Assembly (NCBI GenBank): GCA_046349515.1
Contig: JAXMCE010000004.1
Location: 1-64,000 of the forward strand
Reading direction: 5' to 3'
Length of the DNA: 64,000 nt
Source: JBGPGW01 sp046349515
Lineage (GTDB): Bacteria > Pseudomonadota > Alphaproteobacteria > CADEGL01
In this document: positions 26,645-34,624 of the stretch, piece after piece
How the letters are laid out: each line of letters starts with the position of its first letter
How positions within the stretch are numbered: position 1 is the first letter of the stretch
Position numbers and translations under genes: made by a program
Notes under the pieces: model-generated
The model's database searches: none
What the model saw: only the letters and a program-made list of their open reading frames with translations
Told to the model about the DNA's origin: nothing

Positions 26645-27082
26645 ATGTTGACAATGCCAATGCGCCCCACTTCGGCAATCGAACATTCGGACACCGACGC
26701 TCAATCGGCGGCCCTCGACCGCGTTTTCTTCGCGCTTTCGGATCCCCTTCGCCGCCAGATTCTTGAGCGTCTAGGGGAACGACCTCTCCTCGTCTCCGAG
26801 ATCGCCGAACCCTTTGACATCTCGCTCCAGGCCGTCTCGCGTCACATTCAAGTCCTCGTGCGCGCAGGCCTCATCCGTCAGGAGCGGACAGGACGCATCA
26901 GCACATGCAGCGTCGACGCCGGACCGATTTTCGCCGCCGCGGTGTGGATGAACCGCCATACCAAGTATTGGCAGAACCAATTCGAAACATTGGCGGCGTG
27001 GCTTGGCGCGATCGAGGACGAAAAATCAACGCCCCGCTCCGCGCCAAAGCAGTCCAAACGGGGAAAGGAGAAGCAACGATGA
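26645..27082 (+). CDS. ArsR/SmtB-family winged-helix transcriptional regulator
   Basis: 145 residues. The winged helix-turn-helix spans about residues 22-100: F-F-A-L-S-D-P-L-R-R-Q-I-L, then S-E-I-A-E-P-F-D-I-S and A-V-S-R-H-I-Q-V-L. No Cys metal site of the ELCVCDL type is present, so it is of the SdpR-like, non-metal type. It ends in ATGA overlapping the next start, so it is translationally coupled to the DUF899 gene, its probable target. Palindromes sit directly upstream. Confidence 0.88.
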   Translation: MLTMPMRPTSAIEHSDTDAQSAALDRVFFALSDPLRRQILERLGERPLLVSEIAEPFDISLQAVSRHIQVLVRAGLIRQERTGRISTCSVDAGPIFAAAVWMNRHTKYWQNQFETLAAWLGAIEDEKSTPRSAPKQSKRGKEKQR

Positions 27083-27651
27083 ACTATCGCGAAGGCACTT
27101 CGAAACTTCGGGACCTCCGCAAGCAGATTTCGGCTGTCCGGGAAGAGATGACCAAGGTCCAATCTGCCATCGAACCTCAACGTGTCGACGACTATGTCTT
27201 CAAGACGTCTCGTGGCGAAGTCAGGCTCTCATCCCTCTTCGGCACGAAAAACGAGCTCTTTGTCGTCCACAACATGGGCCGATCATGCCTCTATTGCACG
27301 ATGTGGGCGGATGGTTTCAATGGTGTGTACCCCCATCTGGCGGATCGCGCCGCATTTGCCCTTTCAAGTCCCGATGCGCCCGACGAGCAGCGTGCCTTCG
27401 CTGAAGAGCGCGGCTGGCGCTTTCCCATGGTGAGCCATGCAGGCTCGACGTTCGCCAAAGACATGGGCTATCTCGACCAGAAAGGGCGCTGCGTGCCGGG
27501 TCTTTCGGCGTTCCGCCGTGAAGGAGGCGTGGTGCTGCGGATGTCCGATGTCGCGCTCCATCCGCATGATGATTTCTGCCTCGTTTGGCATGTTTTCGGT
27601 CTCCTCCCGGGCGGCGCGGGAGAATGGTCGCCAAAATTTCACTATGCGTGA
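27079..27651 (+). CDS. DUF899-family thioredoxin-like protein
   Basis: 190 residues from ATG 27079, with AGGAG 8 bases upstream and a 4-base overlap with the ArsR-family gene. The pattern is typical of DUF899: a helical N-terminus, L-F-G-T-K-N-E-L-F-V-V-H-N-M-G, then R-S-C-L-Y-C-T-M-W-A-D-G with a C-x-x-C pair, and a closing W-S-P-K-F. The fold is thioredoxin-like. The biochemical role is not established. Control by the coupled ArsR-type repressor is likely. Confidence 0.85.
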   Translation: MNYREGTSKLRDLRKQISAVREEMTKVQSAIEPQRVDDYVFKTSRGEVRLSSLFGTKNELFVVHNMGRSCLYCTMWADGFNGVYPHLADRAAFALSSPDAPDEQRAFAEERGWRFPMVSHAGSTFAKDMGYLDQKGRCVPGLSAFRREGGVVLRMSDVALHPHDDFCLVWHVFGLLPGGAGEWSPKFHYA

Positions 27652-27692
27652 ATGCCTCGATACGTCGAGAACGAGGACAGAAATGTGATTTA

Positions 27693-28754
27693 TCAGTCCT
27701 TGAACTTTGGCAGGACTTTTTCGCCGAAAAGCTCAAGCGATCGCTTGACCTGATCATGGGTCGTCTTGCCAGCCTGCATGATCAACATGAGCTGATCGAC
27801 CCCCGCCTTCTGCCACCGCTCGATCGTGCGGCAACATGAATCGGGATGACCTGCCGCCATCATGGCGTTCGAACGCAGCTCGTCATCGGAATAGCTCATG
27901 GCGTTCGAGAACTTCGTCTTGTCAAATTGCTCGGCGAATCGAAGTGCGTTGATCGGCGTGTCATTGTCGCCAAAATACCAGCGAGTTGCGGCTCCGCCGA
28001 CGGCGGCACCGCGACGATCATCCATATCGCAGTGCGCGTGGACAACGCCCGCGATCTGAAAATTGGGAACAACGCCGAAGAAATTTTTCGGATCGGCCTC
28101 TGCCTGCGTTCGACGATAGGCGTCGATGGCGGGCTGAAGAACTTCCGGAGGAGCGTTCACAAATCCGAGCGCTCCAAGGCCTTGCTCAGCCGCTTTGGAG
28201 AAACTTACGGGACTGGACGCCGAGCACCATAGTGGCGGGTGCGGCTTCTGCATGGGTTTCGGCACAAGGTGACGCGCTGGGTATTTGTAGTACTTGCCCT
28301 CGTATCCCGGAAATTTGTCGTGCTTGAAGAGAGAACAGATCACCTCCATGGCCTCAGGCCAAGATTCGAGCGCCTGGGCGGTCGTCATGCCGAAGGCTTC
28401 CGTATGATAAGCGGCAGCCCCTCTGCCTGTTCCAAGCTCGAGACGACCGTTCGAGAAAATATCGAGAGTGGCTGCGCGCTCGGCCACTCGTATTGGGTCG
28501 TTGCATGACAGGACGACCACGGCATGGCCGATTCGAATGCGGTTCGTGCGCATGGCCAGGGCGGTGAGAAGGATCTCCGGCGCCGATATGTGCGCGATTT
28601 CCTCATAGAAGTGATGTTCGGTCACCCAGAAGTGATCGAAACCACACGCTTCAGCGAGCACGCCCTGCTCGAGCGCATCCCAATGTGCTCTGTAATCGAC
28701 GTCCTTCGACCACGGGCGTGGTGCCTGGAGTTGCGTGAGATAACCAAACTTCAT
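27693..28754 (-). CDS. LLM-class flavin-dependent monooxygenase (luciferase-like)
   Basis: 353 residues from ATG 28754. The bacterial luciferase-like TIM barrel is evident: M-K-F-G-Y-L at strand 1, F-D-H-F-W-V-T-E-H-H-F, R-I-G-H-A-V-V-V-L, R-V-A-E-R-A-A-T-L-D-I-F-S-N-G-R and G-T-G-R-G. FMNH2- or F420-dependent oxidation of an organic substrate is expected. The partner reductase and the substrate are unknown. It converges on the DUF899 gene with a gap of 41 bases. Confidence 0.88.
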   Translation of the reverse strand: MKFGYLTQLQAPRPWSKDVDYRAHWDALEQGVLAEACGFDHFWVTEHHFYEEIAHISAPEILLTALAMRTNRIRIGHAVVVLSCNDPIRVAERAATLDIFSNGRLELGTGRGAAAYHTEAFGMTTAQALESWPEAMEVICSLFKHDKFPGYEGKYYKYPARHLVPKPMQKPHPPLWCSASSPVSFSKAAEQGLGALGFVNAPPEVLQPAIDAYRRTQAEADPKNFFGVVPNFQIAGVVHAHCDMDDRRGAAVGGAATRWYFGDNDTPINALRFAEQFDKTKFSNAMSYSDDELRSNAMMAAGHPDSCCRTIERWQKAGVDQLMLIMQAGKTTHDQVKRSLELFGEKVLPKFKD

Positions 28755-29041
28755 GAAGTCGACCCTTTCGTCACAGCTTTCGACAACCTTATCCCCTCGC
28801 CGGCGGAAATCGACGAAAATCGGCAAAATTGGCGGACCGCCCACCATGTGGCCCGTTTCGCTCCATATCCCTTCGGACGAGACGATTCCCGATCACGCGC
28901 CAATCCGACCCTTCCTCGGACCGCAATCCAACGATCACCCCTTGCGCGGGCCACCGCATTAAACAAAATTCATACAGCGGACACGCGGCCAAGAGCTCGA
29001 GATATGTATCAAATACCGAATGGCCCGACCGAGGGAGAATT

Positions 29042-29248
29042 GTGTTGAAACGACCAGGGCGCTGGCTGCTCGCCGCGACAACGATAGGGCTCATGGCCTG
29101 CTTCGTTGGCAATGCCCAACCGGCAGAAGCGGCCAGACCGGTCAGCCTTTTCGTCGCAAAAGGCCGGTGGGACCCGGTGCTCACGCAGGAGCGTCCGGTA
29201 CCTCGTCGCGAACGGCCGACGCGAACCTACAGGCCTCTGCCTCCCTGA
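29042..29248 (+). CDS. Small secreted protein with signal peptide
   Basis: 68 residues from a GTG at 29042, with GGGAG about 5 bases upstream. A basic N-terminus, a hydrophobic core (L-L-A-A-T-T-I-G-L-M-A-C) and the cleavage site A-E-A precede a short basic, Pro/Arg-rich mature part. The next gene is the glycine-zipper lipoprotein 35 bases downstream, so they are probably co-transcribed. I do not recognise a family. Confidence 0.55.
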   Translation: MLKRPGRWLLAATTIGLMACFVGNAQPAEAARPVSLFVAKGRWDPVLTQERPVPRRERPTRTYRPLPP

Positions 29249-29255
29249 CTATTCC

Positions 29256-29274
29256 CCTCGACGGGCCGTCGAGG
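29256..29274 (+). promoter_or_regulatory. Hairpin overlapping the ribosome binding site of the glycine-zipper gene
   Basis: CCTCGACGG (29256-29264) pairs perfectly with CCGTCGAGG (29266-29274). The 3' arm includes the first half of the GAGGAGG ribosome binding site (29271-29277) for the ATG at 29284. Pairing would hide the site, so translation of the downstream lipoprotein could depend on unfolding of this stem. Confidence 0.45.
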
Positions 29275-29283
29275 AGGATTTCC

Positions 29284-29655
29284 ATGAAACCCGTGATCGC
29301 CGCCACTGCCGCGATTCTCATCGCGGGATGCGCGAATAGCTATCGGCCCATCGTCGATAGCAAAGGCACCGATATGTCGAACTACGAGCAAGACCTGACC
29401 GAGTGTCGCAGCTATGCCAGCCAAGTAAGTCCGGCCGGCACCGCCGCCGGGGGTGCCGTGCTTGGCGCCGCTGCCGGAGGCGCTCTCGGGGCCGTGGGTG
29501 GCGCCTTCTCCGGCCATCCCGGATTCGGCGCCGCACGAGGTGCGGCGCTCGGCGGGACCGGAGGTCTCCTCGCCGGAGGCTACAAGGGCGCGCAGGACCA
29601 AACGCACATCGTTCGCAATTGCATGCGAGGACGCGGGTATCGAGTTCTTGATTGA
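29284..29655 (+). CDS. Glycine-zipper lipoprotein
   Basis: 123 residues. The signal peptide ends in the lipobox I-A-G-C, so the protein is lipid-modified at Cys16. The centre has a glycine-zipper run with G-x-x-x-G spacing (G-A-A-A-G-G-A-L-G and later G-G-T-G-G-L-L-A-G-G), which inserts into or packs against membranes. A Cys pair (E-C-R-S-Y and N-C-M-R-G) flanks the zipper. Similar short outer-membrane lipoproteins are common in Proteobacteria. GAGGAG stands 7 bases before the ATG and is partly enclosed in a hairpin. Confidence 0.8.
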   Translation: MKPVIAATAAILIAGCANSYRPIVDSKGTDMSNYEQDLTECRSYASQVSPAGTAAGGAVLGAAAGGALGAVGGAFSGHPGFGAARGAALGGTGGLLAGGYKGAQDQTHIVRNCMRGRGYRVLD

Positions 29656-29805
29656 ATACCGGTGTCTCTGTTCCTCACGCTCGAGCGATTTGACTGGTCC
29701 CGTGCCAAGCCCACTGACAAATGGAGCTGCCGAAATGAGTTAGCGAAGGCAACCCTTCGCACTGGCGCCCCACCCGGTTGACTCCCCGGCCAGCGTCTGA
29801 TCGCC

Positions 29806-30411
29806 TCAGGAAGCAGCCGCCTCCATCCGCGCTGTCTCCGCCTCCCCTTCTGACACACGTGCGGGAGGGAGATTCGCAAGGACTGCGAGCCCTCCTCGCA
29901 ATCGCAGGAGCTGTCGCTGATGTCGTCCCCGCCATGGTGCACCTTTGGCGAGGTCACGCACGAGCCAGCCTGGCTCAAGGTAGACGGCCATGGCGACCAC
30001 GACGGGACGCGCGTCAACGCTTTCAAGCGCTTGGCATGAAAGTCGGAACTGACGCTCCTGCCACAGCCGCCGCACCGCGTCGGTGGCCGGCGCGGCCAAG
30101 GTTCGAATATCGTCGCGATCGAAGCCGGAAATCAGCCTGTCGTAATCGAGCGCACGGCCGAACGGCGCTCCATAGAGCGCATAATAGAGGCTGGCAAATC
30201 TCATGCCGGCGTCGTGCTCTTCGACCGTAATGAGCCCGCGCCCCAACAGTACTTGGAGCGGCCAATCTGGTGAGAAGCGCGCATCGTGGCAAACGGCCAG
30301 GCGCCGCGCCAAGGTCTCGGGTGTCCCCAAGTCGGGTTTGGCCACTGTCCGCCGTATTTGTCCGTTGCACTCTCTCTGTCCTACCTTTCTCTTCCGACCA
30401 CGTCGCGCCAT
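29806..30411 (-). CDS. Phage-associated hypothetical protein
   Basis: 201 residues from ATG 30411, chosen because GGAG lies 7 bases upstream. The upstream ATG at 30417 is only 1 base from the same site. It opens with a basic tail (R-R-G-R-K-R-K) and a motif like R-E-x-N-G-x-I-R-R. Then comes L-G-R-G-L-I-T-V-E-E-H-D-A-G-M-R-F. I recall this pattern in small proteins of alphaproteobacterial prophages, but cannot confirm it here. The rest is helical. It is the last of a leftward group facing an S24-type repressor. Confidence 0.6.
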   Translation of the reverse strand: MARRGRKRKVGQRECNGQIRRTVAKPDLGTPETLARRLAVCHDARFSPDWPLQVLLGRGLITVEEHDAGMRFASLYYALYGAPFGRALDYDRLISGFDRDDIRTLAAPATDAVRRLWQERQFRLSCQALESVDARPVVVAMAVYLEPGWLVRDLAKGAPWRGRHQRQLLRLRGGLAVLANLPPARVSEGEAETARMEAAAS

Positions 30412-30547
30412 TGTCATTCTCCATTGCGTATCGAATTGGTCACGTCACGAACGCGCCCCGCCCCGACCGCGCTTGTCGCGCGAACGAGCCACTCGATCGC
30501 CCCAAGAGAGCTGCATTATCCGTCAGGATCTCGTCTTATCACGGACG

Positions 30548-31222
30548 TCATGCCGATTGTGCCCTGTCCCCAACACGGTCAGGGTCGTAGAGCGCTTGCG
30601 CAGCCTCTTCGGTTTCGGCGTAAGACGTCATCGCAATTCGCAACGCCGATCCTTCGGAGCCGAGCGTCCCCGCAGGAACGCCGAGACCATGCAGGTATTC
30701 CCCCAAGCGACTGGCGACCGCTTCCGTGGCAAGCGGGTCGATGAGAATTCGCTGCCCTCCAAGAGATCGATGCCTGGTCCGAATGCGTTCACTCAGTGAC
30801 TGGACACGCTGCAGATCCTCGACCAGTAATCGAAGACGCTCTTCCATCTCGCGCGCGATACGTGCCCGCTCCTTGAGGTCTCGTCGCTGGGAGCTCCGTT
30901 CACGCCACCGAACATCGGCCTCCGCCCGCGCCTCAGCTTCGATTAATTGCTTCTCGGCCTCAATTCGCGCCCGTGTCAAATTCGCAAGCTCGAGATCCAG
31001 CATCGCTCGATCGGCGTTAAGTTGATCGAGAGCGCGTTGCGCTTTGATGTCACCTTCAAATGCAACCAATGCCATTCGATTGCGATCGGCCTCGTTGGCG
31101 TCGACACGCGACTGGGCACCGGCAATGCGGTTCGCGAGATCAGCCAGGATGTTTCGCCAATGCGCTGGATCTCGGACTGAGTTGATAACGGTCATGAGTG
31201 CTCTTGCCATCGGCCTCACCAT
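30548..31222 (-). CDS. Long coiled-coil protein of the phage-like group
   Basis: 224 residues. Residues about 20-150 form an extended, highly charged coiled coil rich in Arg, Glu, Leu and Ala. A small C-terminal domain follows. Its start overlaps the stop of the next gene upstream (31216) by 7 bases, so the two are translationally coupled. A second ATG at 31210 has GTGAGG just before it and is an alternative start. I do not recognise the family. A structural or scaffold role in a phage-like particle would fit the neighbourhood but is inference. Confidence 0.6.
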   Translation of the reverse strand: MVRPMARALMTVINSVRDPAHWRNILADLANRIAGAQSRVDANEADRNRMALVAFEGDIKAQRALDQLNADRAMLDLELANLTRARIEAEKQLIEAEARAEADVRWRERSSQRRDLKERARIAREMEERLRLLVEDLQRVQSLSERIRTRHRSLGGQRILIDPLATEAVASRLGEYLHGLGVPAGTLGSEGSALRIAMTSYAETEEAAQALYDPDRVGDRAQSA

Positions 31223-31836
31223 CTATTCCGCTTTGATGTGTCAGCAAGCGTGCGTATCACCCAAGGATCATTTCCCAACCTTGTGACTTCGAGGACGCGA
31301 GCCAATTGCGCACCACCGAGCCTATGGACCGCACGCGCTGCGGCCGCAAGTTCCGCCTCATACGCCGCACCCCACAGGGTGCGGAGCGTCGCCGCACATT
31401 TTGCCGCGCGCGCGGAATCGACTGCAGGATCATTGCGTTTGGGATCGCATCCCACTTCGGCAAACCGTGCCATGACGTTTCGTGCCTCGGCGGCGCTCAT
31501 GCCAGCAGCATGAAACCACTCTCGGACACGTGCTAGGCCGGCAGCGGTTGCGCGGTCATCATCACCCGCGTATTCGCGAGGCAAGGACTCAATCTCGATC
31601 GTGTACTCTTCGCTGGAACGCGGCCGTGCAAGCGCCTCTTGTGCGGCCAAGGTCACCGAATCCGCCAGGACCTCCTCAGGGTAGGCCGCACGCGCGAGGG
31701 CATCGCGCCGGGCAACCAGTTGCTGATATTCCGGATGGCTCTTGTCATTTAGGATTTCAAATGTACGCTTATCGCCGTGCAGTTGGGCGAGTTCAGCTTC
31801 CGCCGTCTGCGACGTCAGACCTGCCGCTTCGCTCAT
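31216..31836 (-). CDS. Phage scaffold-like protein
   Basis: 206 residues, mostly helical. The C-terminal third follows the pattern L-R-x-x-W-G-A-A-Y-E-A-E-L, then L-G-N-D-P-W-V-I-R-T-L-A. I associate this pattern with scaffold or capsid-assembly proteins of podovirus-type phages. The N-terminal part contains the short motif N-D-K-S-H-P-E-Y, also frequent in those proteins. Homology was judged by eye only. It overlaps the downstream coiled-coil gene by 7 bases. No terminase, portal or major capsid gene was recognised in the window. Confidence 0.55.
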   Translation of the reverse strand: MSEAAGLTSQTAEAELAQLHGDKRTFEILNDKSHPEYQQLVARRDALARAAYPEEVLADSVTLAAQEALARPRSSEEYTIEIESLPREYAGDDDRATAAGLARVREWFHAAGMSAAEARNVMARFAEVGCDPKRNDPAVDSARAAKCAATLRTLWGAAYEAELAAAARAVHRLGGAQLARVLEVTRLGNDPWVIRTLADTSKRNRW

Positions 31837-31968
31837 CTATTTTCCTCTCTCACAAATCATGCTGCTTGTGACTCCATCTCATCGTCGAGAACCCCGATTG
31901 TCGAAACGCGCCCGGGGACTCGTGCGCAGGACGATGTCCATGCAAAAGGAAGGCAAGTGACTTCCCCC

Positions 31969-32196
31969 TCATGCGCTTGCCCCTTCGAGGCAAAAATCGC
32001 ATAAGGGTCGGGTTCCAGCGCCCGACAGCGGCAGGAGATGGTCGCCTGGGCAGCCGACGGTTCCGCCGACGCCGTCCATGGGATCGAGGTCGACGGCATA
32101 TCCATCGGCGCCAGTCAGGGACACGGAAGTCCCGGCGACCGTGCCAATCCGCGCCAACCCGAACACATAGACGCGGCACCCGATCGGAAATTCCAT
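31969..32196 (-). CDS. Small beta-rich hypothetical protein
   Basis: 75 residues from ATG 32196. The frame is open to 32388, but the upstream part is rich in rare-looking residues and crosses the operator-like repeats, so the short form is preferred. The sequence alternates hydrophobic and polar residues (V-Y-V-F-G-L-A-R-I-G-T-V) as in a small beta barrel. It contains a C-D-F-C pair near the end. No good ribosome binding site is seen. It is the first gene of the leftward group divergent from the S24 repressor. Confidence 0.4.
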   Translation of the reverse strand: MEFPIGCRVYVFGLARIGTVAGTSVSLTGADGYAVDLDPMDGVGGTVGCPGDHLLPLSGAGTRPLCDFCLEGASA

Positions 32197-32273
32197 GGTC
32201 ACGGCATGACCTATGTTGCTGTCCGCTCTGGGATATTGCGCCGTGCCCCCTTCAGCGCTGAATTCATGTCTAT

Positions 32274-32312
32274 CACATGAAAATGTGCCTAGCAATGAAA
32301 TCATCGTATGAT
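32274..32312. promoter_or_regulatory. Two operator-like inverted repeats between divergent phage-like genes
   Basis: CACAT-GAAA-ATGTG (32274-32287) and ATCAT-CGT-ATGAT (32300-32312) stand 26 bases apart, roughly 2.5 helical turns. They lie in the 271-base gap between the leftward gene at 32196 and the repressor gene at 32468. This is the expected place for operators of a CI-like repressor that controls itself and a divergent operon. Confidence 0.45.
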
Positions 32313-32467
32313 TATGATGATGCCTGCGGAACAATCCGAGCGGGCGGAATTGAAGCGCGCCGGAGAGGTTAGATAAGAAGCGCCGCAATGGGAGAGTGTG
32401 TGGTGAAGCTCACTGACACGGGACACAGCATGTCGGCGCGCGCCCGACCAGTCGACGGCAGCGCATC

Positions 32468-33205
32468 ATGAAGAAGCGGCGAGAGAAAGCCGCCGACAAG
32501 CGTCGCCGCGCTTTGCAGCGGTTCATGGCGGAGCGCGGACTGACACCGGCGGAATGGGCGCGCCGGGCGCGAATCTCCTCAAGCGCGCTCTACAATTTCC
32601 TCAACAGCTATAGCGATTCACTGAGTATCCAAACCCTGGACGCCTTGGCTCGCGCCGCAGGCGTGTCGACGGCGCGACTCGTCGGGGACGACAAGACGAA
32701 CGAGCCCGTTTCCTTCCCTCGGGTCACGGTGATTGGTCACGTGGAAGCGGGAATCTATGTTGAGAACCCCGAATGGGCTCCCGACATGCGATTTGACGTC
32801 GCCGTGCCGATGGACAACGACGTTTCTCAACGTGCTTTTGGCCTCCGCGTCAAAGGTTGCTCGATGAATCGGGTCTATCCTGAAGGGACAATCTTGATTT
32901 GTATTCCCGTGTGGGATTTTGACGGCGAAATTTCGTCCGGCGACCGGATCATTTGTCGCCGGCGCAATCGGCACGGTTCCTATGAAACGACCGTGAAGGA
33001 GTTGGCCTTCGATCTGAGCGGCCGCGCATGGTTGTGGCCGCGGTCGGACGATCCTCAGTATCAGACGCCGATTGCCGTACCGTGGCCCCCGCCGGATGAA
33101 GTGGACACGGCGTTTGCGGATGAGCACGAGATCGCGGTCATAGCCATCGTAATCGCGGCCTATCAGATGGAGGCCGCCTCGCGTCGCCAAGGTAAATCAC
33201 GATAA
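32468..33205 (+). CDS. CI/LexA-like repressor: helix-turn-helix plus S24 self-cleavage domain
   Basis: 245 residues. A basic N-terminal tail precedes a helix-turn-helix (G-L-T-P-A-E-W-A-R-R-A-R-I-S-S-S-A-L-Y) at about 24-65. The S24 domain carries the Ser in V-K-G-C-S-M-N-R-V-Y-P-E-G-T and a Lys in E-T-T-V-K-E-L at the right distance, so the dyad for RecA-stimulated self-cleavage looks intact. The organisation matches prophage repressors. It faces a leftward group of phage-like genes across operator-like repeats. Confidence 0.85.
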   Translation: MKKRREKAADKRRRALQRFMAERGLTPAEWARRARISSSALYNFLNSYSDSLSIQTLDALARAAGVSTARLVGDDKTNEPVSFPRVTVIGHVEAGIYVENPEWAPDMRFDVAVPMDNDVSQRAFGLRVKGCSMNRVYPEGTILICIPVWDFDGEISSGDRIICRRRNRHGSYETTVKELAFDLSGRAWLWPRSDDPQYQTPIAVPWPPPDEVDTAFADEHEIAVIAIVIAAYQMEAASRRQGKSR

Positions 33206-33289
33206 GACATCAGACTTGATGGAAAACGATGCCGGGGGCGCGGCCCGCCGGGAAGCGCTTGCCGCCTGCCGTTAGTCCCAAACAATGAC

Positions 33290-33925
33290 TCAGTTGGGCA
33301 GTTCGTACGAATCCTTGACATACCAAAGCCCGCCGACGCGCTTCAGATAGACAAAATGTCCCTGGGGCCCAGTGAACGGCCTGCACTGCCATCCTCCGTC
33401 GAGCACGCATTCGACGACATCGACGACAGCCAGCTGGTCGCCCGGCGCTGGGCGCCAATCGACGTCAAGATCGGCTGGTAGATCCTTTCGGGTGAATGGC
33501 CCAAGGCGCCGAAAGCGATAGTCGAAAATGCGCCGTCTTTCCGAAGGCTCGAACTGAGACGCGAGCTTTGGGTCATTCTGGGCAATGGCGCACAGCGCGT
33601 TGTCGCGTCGCGCGATGCACGCCAAGTAAGTCTCAACCGCACAAGTCGCCGAACGTCCGTTGCCGATGCAAATGCTATCGGTCTCAGCGCCAAAGCTCGT
33701 CAGGCGCGACCACCCCCCGCCCTTCGGACGTGCCGGGAGCGGTACACCGACATTGGCGCCCGCGCCGGACGGTGCAACCGCAGCTTGCGGCGGCGAGTCG
33801 GTTTGCCGCGCGGAGGTCACAGCCGGGGCAGCCGCCTGATCTTCGCAGCCCGAAAAGAGAAATCCCATTGCGGCCACAACAATGACCGCGCGCATTCGGC
33901 AAGGCCTGCTCGAGGTTCGAAACAT
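33290..33925 (-). CDS. Putative lipoprotein of unknown function
   Basis: 211 residues from ATG 33925. A shorter start at ATG 33895 is equally possible. The signal segment R-A-V-I-V-V-A-A-M-G-F-L-F-S-G-C ends in a lipobox Cys. The mature protein has an Ala/Pro linker, then a domain with six Cys (C-I-G, C-A-V-E, C-I-A-R, C-A-I-A, C-V-L, C-R-P) that could form disulfides in the periplasm, and ends L-W-Y-V-K-D. I do not recognise the domain. The next gene rightward (34109) is divergent. Confidence 0.6.
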   Translation of the reverse strand: MFRTSSRPCRMRAVIVVAAMGFLFSGCEDQAAAPAVTSARQTDSPPQAAVAPSGAGANVGVPLPARPKGGGWSRLTSFGAETDSICIGNGRSATCAVETYLACIARRDNALCAIAQNDPKLASQFEPSERRRIFDYRFRRLGPFTRKDLPADLDVDWRPAPGDQLAVVDVVECVLDGGWQCRPFTGPQGHFVYLKRVGGLWYVKDSYELPN

Positions 33926-34014
33926 TCAAGCACCGCGATCGCTTCGGAACGAGACTGCCATGCCCCCTCACGGGAGGGAACCGGTCTCTGCGGCAGGTGG
34001 AACACATTGTCGAA

Positions 34015-34059
34015 ACATAATTGTGAGATAATATCCTTGCCGGCACGACATAATTATGT
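34015..34059. promoter_or_regulatory. Paired AT-rich operator-like sites
   Basis: ACATAATTGTG (34015-34025) and the perfect 12-base palindrome ACATAATTATGT (34048-34059) share their left halves and are 33 bases apart, close to three helical turns. They lie in the gap between the divergent lipoprotein gene and the 95-residue gene, 50-94 bases before the ATG at 34109. Cooperative binding by a dimeric regulator is plausible. Confidence 0.5.
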
Positions 34060-34108
34060 GACCCTTTCCAGAGATTGTAGGACCTCTCCGCAGAAGGACA
34101 ATGGCGCA

Positions 34109-34396
34109 ATGCGCGAGGCAGATCGCCAGGCTATCTACGCCCGATACAACGGACCGCTTGCGCCCGAAGCGCGTGCATCGCTCGACGAACACGGCGCCAT
34201 CGGCAGCAGACGGGCGGCCGCCGAAGCCTGGAGCACAGTGCGGTTCTGGGCGAAACGCGCGCTTGCGGCTCGGCGGCGGCGCGATCTCGCGGAGCAGGAT
34301 CGTGCCGAACACTGGTTGAATGCCGCCCTCTTGATCTGGCAAGAAATGCGGCAAGCGGAATCGCAATCGCCGTCACGAAAGATCGAGGCCGCATAG
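34109..34396 (+). CDS. Small helical basic protein of unknown function
   Basis: 95 residues, mostly helical and rich in Ala, Arg and Glu, with A-L-A-A-R-R-R-R-D-L-A in the middle. AGAAGG lies about 10 bases before the ATG. The frame is open from 33785, but that part lies under the divergent lipoprotein and crosses the operator-like palindromes, so it is not used. I do not recognise the family. Confidence 0.6.
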   Translation: MREADRQAIYARYNGPLAPEARASLDEHGAIGSRRAAAEAWSTVRFWAKRALAARRRRDLAEQDRAEHWLNAALLIWQEMRQAESQSPSRKIEAA

Positions 34397-34624
34397 CCGA
34401 CGACCGGCACCCCCATTGGGCTCACGCCGCATCGGCTAGTGTCGGCCGCAAGTTCCCAGGGGGACGGGATGTCTTCAGAGCCTAAGTGCCGCCCTGGCAG
34501 CGCACTGCTGAGCTGTTCTCGATCGGCCTTCGAGTTGCGAGTACGGAAATCGATTGGCCAGCCGTGCACACGGATAAGGCGCGCGCACTAACCCTAGGAT
34601 TCCGTACATCTGAGAACGCGACCC

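Noticed and set aside
33785..34108. N-terminal extension of the 95-residue protein
   Set aside because: It would cross the operator-like palindromes and run antisense to the lipoprotein.
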